Shown here: positions 59,332 to 64,000 of the stretch, piece after piece
How the letters are laid out: every line of letters begins with the position of its first letter
How positions within the stretch are numbered: position 1 is the first letter of the stretch
NCBI GenBank assembly: GCA_032209605.1
Contig: JASFXZ010000001.1
Location: 32,740,619 to 32,804,618 of the forward strand
Origin: Mactromeris polynyma
Taxonomy: Eukaryota; Mollusca; Bivalvia; Venerida; Mactridae
DNA length: 64,000 nucleotides
Direction of reading: 5' to 3'
Program-made: the position numbers and the translations under genes
The notes under the pieces: generated by a model
Told to the model about the DNA's origin: nothing
Databases searched by the model: none
Seen by the model: the letters and a program-made list of their open reading frames with translations, nothing else

Positions 59332-60579
59332 GTGTTAATAAAATGCCATCAATATTCTAAATGTGAACAATGATTGTCTAAAACTTAATGTAGTTTAAAT
59401 CCGTTTGAGCGTAATACTCATCATTCATTGAAAATGTAGAACAAAAATATCATCAAAATTATCGTTTCATTTCTTTGGTACATCCATTTATAAACAAAGG
59501 ACTTAACACACTATACAGCAATTATTTCAATCATTAGACCATGAAAACTACGTGTACATCGACCGTTAGCTACTCCAGTGAGTCGAGTGTGAGTGGGGTT
59601 TGTGAATACCAAATCTTCACTTGACCGACACTAACTCGACCATGACTTCAGTTACACTCGAGCGTCACTTGAGTGTGAGTGGAGTATGAGTGGAGTGTAG
59701 GTTTCTGAATACGGGCCTAACTCGACCATTACTCCAGCTACGCTCGAGCTTGCCACTGACCACCAACACTATAATGGGCAGCAAAATCAATATTTGAATT
59801 CTCCCTTAATGTTTTATGAATATCCTTAATAGGAAATATGGAATAGATTAAGTGCATTTTCAAAGTTGAGTATACCGAGTATGGACTTGAGATTCTGGAG
59901 AAAATTCGACCATTTTATTCACGTTACAGAGGGTATATATTGAAACAAGCACAATTCTACCTAACATGCTTCAGTATCCCATGCACGTGTGCTTCGTGTA
60001 TTGGTGATTAATGTTTAGATAACCCAGCCACCTGTTGTCAATTCATTTATCGTATATACTATAATACTGTCAAAGGTTGTAATTAAAAATACCGATTTAA
60101 TTCGAGTCATGCCGAAGCATAAAATGAAAAATTATAGTTGATATCTTATCAGCAGTCATTTCTTGTATCGGATGTAATTTATTTACGGTTGTCTTTATGT
60201 ACATGAATGCAGTGTTCATACATCACAATACCAACTGACTTATTGTTTCAGTCGGTGCAAATACTTACAATTAACACAGTAGATATATTTGCAACCTCAC
60301 TACGTTCCCTTTTTTCATGAATGTTTTCAATTGATTGAGTTTTCTAGCATGTGTGTATTTGTTTGTTTCATGTTTCATATAAATTGTTAAATTAGTTTTT
60401 GAAGATGTGCAATATGCGTAAGTCGGAAATGGAGATAATCAGGATATATCCGTACGTCCGTTCTTGCGTCTGTCCGATCTATGCCTCAAAGATGGAATTT
60501 ATTTCTGGAGTCGCTCAGAGCTTATTCGGTAGAGCTAAAATCTCATTCTGACTTCTGGGAATGTCCCTCGTAGATTGAA

Positions 60580-60830
60580 AGACTGATTGGGTTGTTACAA
60601 GGAACACCACGTACACGAGACACTGCATCTCCACACAGATACCAAGGAAGCATCAGCCTACGAATTATTAGGGATGGAGGATGTGTAAGGGCAAACATCT
60701 ATGGGGAAGTAAGGAATTGAGTGTCTCACTATCAATGGAGTTTAAGTTGGCAAAAGGAGGAGAGAATGGATGGAATACACCACAGGACAAGCTAAGAAAG
60801 CACGTGATCAAGGGCCGAAACGTTGGGGGG
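60580..60830 (+). repeat. Dispersed repeat family B, copy 3
   Basis: Direct-strand copy of the family seen on the - strand at 27305-27515 and 36123-36400: AAGGAACACCACGTACACGA, ACGAATTATTAGGGATGG, GGCAAACATCTATGGGGAAG and CTCACTATCAATGGA align in order. Confidence 0.6.
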
Positions 60831-61774
60831 GGGTATTATTAAGTCAAGGAATTGCACATGGGGAAAGGGGAACTTAAGATTCATCTGAAACGATTTACAG
60901 CCTTGGAACTGTCAACACAATTAATGGGTGTTTTAGATACAACATAACACTCTCGCTATACTTACCACGCATAAACTATTAAAGCATGCTGTCTTTCAAG
61001 CAAAAGGAATTATGATTCCATGAATGACTTACATTAAACAGTATGCTAACGTTACGACCATATGTTGAACGGTCTATCTTACAACAAGCAAACAACATAA
61101 TTATGTGAAAGAAAAGTTTATTCTGAAATACAATATGACAATCGTGGCAAAAGCAAACTTCTTTTTAGTACATAAAGTATTGAATATAAAATAGCCATGC
61201 AGTGCTTACTGGTATTCCACAAAAGAAAACTGTTATCTACGTAAGACGTATTATGTAAATACTTTCGTATATGAAAACAGATTATATTTTTGCTTCGCAG
61301 AAGCAAAATTTTAATGTCATGATTTAACATAATTCGCAGGTTTTGGCACAGTAAGTAAAAGCGAATGAATTCTTTAGTGCTGTGCAAAATGTTGGATTTC
61401 TTTTTATTATCGCAGCGCAATCATTCCTCTGGTTGGCACAAATATCATGTTCTGTAAAAGAAATTGTTTAAATAAGTGATGATCTACCAACGATTAATAA
61501 GTTGTTCTTAATATAGTGTCGCATTTGATCAACAAGTAACACGAGCTAACAATGTATCCACTAACAGACACAGTTCCTTACCTGGGCTTATAAGCTAGTA
61601 CCGTTTACAACAGTTTTGCAAGGCAGTCAGCTGACCTTTTCAGTATACCTGGGTTTACAATTAGAACGAACCTGCTCTTCTGCAAGTAACTGACAACTGA
61701 CCCACATTAATCGGAGGTTGGAAACTATGACTTTAGATGCACCCTCTACATTACAGTTGTAATGGAGAACATAC

Positions 61775-61846
61775 ACTTCGTCCTGGGTTCGAACCTATTA
61801 CCTCGAGTGTGGCAGTCGAGTGCTCTACCGACTGAGCAAACAAAGC
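61775..61846 (-). repeat. tRNA-like unit 3
   Basis: On the - strand it starts GCTTTGT and its last seven bases (ACGAAGT) can pair with that arm using wobbles. The D arm (GCTC, AGTCGGTA, GAGC) is perfect and the T loop TTCGAAC is intact. The anticodon stem pairs (CTCGA/TCGAG) but closes a nine-base loop, not seven, and the T stem is weak. I read it as a tRNA-derived repeat head or pseudogene. Confidence 0.55.
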
Positions 61847-62400
61847 GGAGCCGTTTAGTACAACAATGTTCAGTTTCTTAAAGTGACATTAAATGTTTTA
61901 TTTAATTAATGTAAGTAAATAGCTTTTTACATATGTCGTAAGGAATGACATTCTTGCGATGAAATGTTTTTATTTCGCTGAATTTTACATAATTTACAAA
62001 AAATAAGACATTTAACCCCTGACTCCTTCGAAGAAACTTTGCTGTCAATGAGTAACTCGATCTTGGCATAAACTGTTGAATTTGATGATTTCTTAATGAA
62101 GGCTTGTTGACAACTTTATATTGTTGTCATGAAACCAATAATCGTTCACGGTTCGTAATTAAAATGATCTAATTGAACCTCCTCTACGATTTGTCAAATC
62201 CCTACTTTCGTTTCGATTTCTAAGATAGGCTACTTTCGGTTTAGATACCTGTCAATATCAAAGAAAGAGAAGGTCTTGTGTAAAATGAAATGCAATATAG
62301 GTGGTTGGAAACTACCATGTTGATATCTGAGAAAAGAAAATAATACTGCAATGGCGCTTTAAACAATATATACTTAACCAGTTTTTGAACTATTGGATGT

Positions 62401-63740
62401 TCATTGAATGGAATACCTGTACGTAATATATAAGTAGGAATGTATACCTGGACGTATATATCTGCATACAAAGTTTTGTTTAGTTCCACACCATTTCTTT
62501 ACCCAAGCACACTTAGCATCTATAGAAACACATTCTAGGTCACTCGTTACATTATCTAAAAGAATGAAAACAGAGAAAGTCTAACACATACAATACGTAC
62601 ACAAAAGGTAGAGTGACGGATGGCTTAAGTCTGATAAAACACGGACGTTTCATGAATACCAGACACATGCATCTTTAAAACACACACCTGACTTTAAATC
62701 CTAAACATTAAGTCAACGAGGAATGTCCGTAAAGTTCGTGTACATGACGGGAAATCTTAGAACCATTTGTTTCTTGCGAATCACCTTTGTAAACATAGTC
62801 ATCAGTGCAAATTTTATATTTATTCGTGATTTTTATTGGCAAGAATAATATACACATTGATTGCTCAATGTGTCACATTCTTCGTAGTGCACAGGAGAAA
62901 TGCAACGATAGAATTAAACCCTTTATGATAATTATGAACCATAAATTTCCATAAAGTCGGCTATCCTGGCGGAAGTTAATAGTTAACTACCTTCAAACCA
63001 ATTCGTCCATTTCGGTTTAATACCAGACGGCCATGTAAACAGGTTACCATCAGGAGATTTTCTCAAGCCAATCCACACAGGTGTACATTGTCCTCTGAAA
63101 TACATTTTTGTACCTATAGCACTATATACACTGAAAGAATTGTCAGGTGCCTATTCTATTATAATACTTGTTTGTTTGAATGGAACTTTGCATTGCTTGC
63201 CTTCATATACTAAATAAAAAGTAGTAAGAAGCTTGATAATGCAACATCACTTTTCATTGCATTACCAAACACTCTTACTACGCTGAAACACCTAACTTTC
63301 GTCCGATGTTTATTTGAAAGAATTTGTTTCAAGGTTAAAGATTGTGATATGGGTTTGTGCACAGAGTAACGTTTAGTACTCATTTTGATGAATATCACCG
63401 CATAACAATGGCCAATAAGGCAATAAGAAAAACATTTGACTGTGATTCTGAAACCAGTAATTTAATCAACATACGCTGGTACAGATGAATAAAATTAAAA
63501 ACATTTTCAATAAAATAAACACACATTCACATTAAAATTGCTGTAATAACTGTAAGAACTCGACAAACCGTTCGTTTGTAATTAGACGTGTGATAAAATC
63601 GTGATTCATTCCATTTTCTACAACCAAACTGGCCCTGGGATGTTGTTCAATACAGTAGTCCTCTGCTACCTCTTGTTTCATAGTCGCAGTAAACAGCTTA
63701 TAGCAGGTGTCCCCATAACTACTCCATCCAGGCAAACATG
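62401..63740 (-). CDS. Last three exons of a second C-type lectin-domain gene
   Basis: Exons 63740-63569, 63094-62991 and 62555-62401 encode one complete C-type lectin domain: CLPGWSSYGDTCYKLF, then CTPVWIGL and WTNWFEG, then ECVSIDAKCAWVKKWC and NFVC, followed by a short tail ending YRYSIQ and TGA. The first two exons are 172 and 104 bases with the same phases as the corresponding astacin-gene exons, and the proteins align throughout, so the two are paralogues. Upstream exons lie beyond the right edge; the first shown exon starts at phase 1 with no signal peptide, so this is the C-terminus of a larger protein, perhaps another astacin. Unlike the astacin copy, it keeps the usual third CTLD cysteine (WC). 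Confidence 0.85.
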
Positions 63741-64000
63741 CTGATAATGTAAATGTTATCATTTTGATCATAAAGACGTCGCAGACGCGTATTAGTAACA
63801 CCCATGCATGTCAATGTATGGAACGCCGGTACTGTCTTTTGTTGTCATGATTTGTTTATCAGATTATGTATCAAGTTCTTTACATGTTGCGCAAACAAAA
63901 TTATGTTATGTCCCTATATCCTTGTACGATGTGCCTTTCAACTTATAAGAACAAATGGCGAAACATAAAAACTTATTCTCTCTTTTAACATGAGTACAAA
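63741..64000. other. Intron of the second CTLD gene to the window edge
   Basis: Sequence upstream (on the - strand) of the first visible CTLD exon. No further exon is recognisable before the edge. Confidence 0.5.

Larger units (their letters stand above)
53807..59717. mobile_element. TA-flanked long-TIR element (5.9 kb) enclosing a LINE
   Basis: The left end GGCCCATATTCAGAAACGC and the right end, which reads GGCCCGTATTCAGAAACCT on the - strand, are inverted repeats. Related sequence extends about 150 bases inward on each side (CTACTCCACT, TTGGTATTCACAAA). Both ends abut TA. The span contains a nested small TIR element (54521-55162) and a non-LTR retrotransposon ORF (55684-59331). No transposase frame is seen, so this is most simply a non-autonomous DNA element into which others inserted. 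Confidence 0.65.
59718..62400. other. Intergenic DNA downstream of the second CTLD gene
   Basis: Contains family B copy 3 (60580-60830) and a tRNA-like unit (61775-61846). A 100-codon frame at 61118-61420 (-) is AT-rich and unremarkable. No gene is recognised. Confidence 0.4.

Noticed and set aside
15014..61846. Calling the tRNA-like units as functional tRNA genes
   Set aside because: Each has a defect (anticodon-loop length, missing U33, or broken stems) and some share repeat flanks; they are better read as tRNA-derived repeats.

Overview
The window reads as eukaryotic nuclear DNA from a lophotrochozoan animal, most likely a mollusc. The evidence is AT-rich intergenic DNA, split genes with GT-AG introns, a vertebrate-VAP-1-like amine oxidase, an intronless Mab-21/cGAS-like gene, a multidomain astacin with C-type lectin domains, tRNA-headed SINE-like repeats, TA-flanked MITEs, a LINE and several large minisatellites. 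I see no bacterial or viral genome organisation. The species cannot be named from this alone.

Layout. 1-870: 48-bp minisatellite. 1931-6536 (+): six-exon expansin-like gene, 268 codons, with signal peptide, double-psi beta-barrel domain and C-terminal beta-sandwich-like domain. 6869-9842: 27-bp minisatellite with higher-order structure. 11409-12668 (+): intronless rhodopsin-class GPCR. 13210-14140: purine-strand (GGGA)n block. 15.0-15.3 kb: tandem tRNA-like units. 18340-28377 (+): four-exon membrane copper amine oxidase, 818 codons. Its short first exon lies 5 kb upstream of the main exon and its large first intron holds a fold-back and transposon relics. 31957-33519 (-): intronless Mab-21-like/cGLR nucleotidyltransferase. 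33907-34745: broken copy of the amine oxidase last exon and 3' flank. 35-40 kb: mostly repeats plus one speculative gene start. 40582-52490 (-): eighteen-exon secreted astacin metalloprotease, 713 codons, whose exon phases all chain. 53807-59717: 5.9-kb TA-flanked element with long terminal inverted repeats, containing a small TIR element and an intact LINE ORF on the - strand. 62401-63740 (-): last three exons of a second gene ending in the same kind of C-type lectin domain, continuing past the right edge.

How the genes relate. These are independent animal genes, not an operon. The theme is secreted or surface proteins of the sort expected in gut, mucosal or immune tissue: polysaccharide loosening (expansin), extracellular proteolysis plus binding modules (astacin-EGF-CUB-kringle-ShK-CCP-CTLD), surface amine oxidation, a GPCR, and a probable cytosolic nucleotide second-messenger enzyme (cGLR). 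Tandem duplication is visible twice: the CTLD genes and the amine oxidase tail.

The most interesting items are the intron-bearing animal expansin, the astacin with an unusual domain string, the cGLR with its three acidic residues in place, and the LINE inside a long-TIR element.
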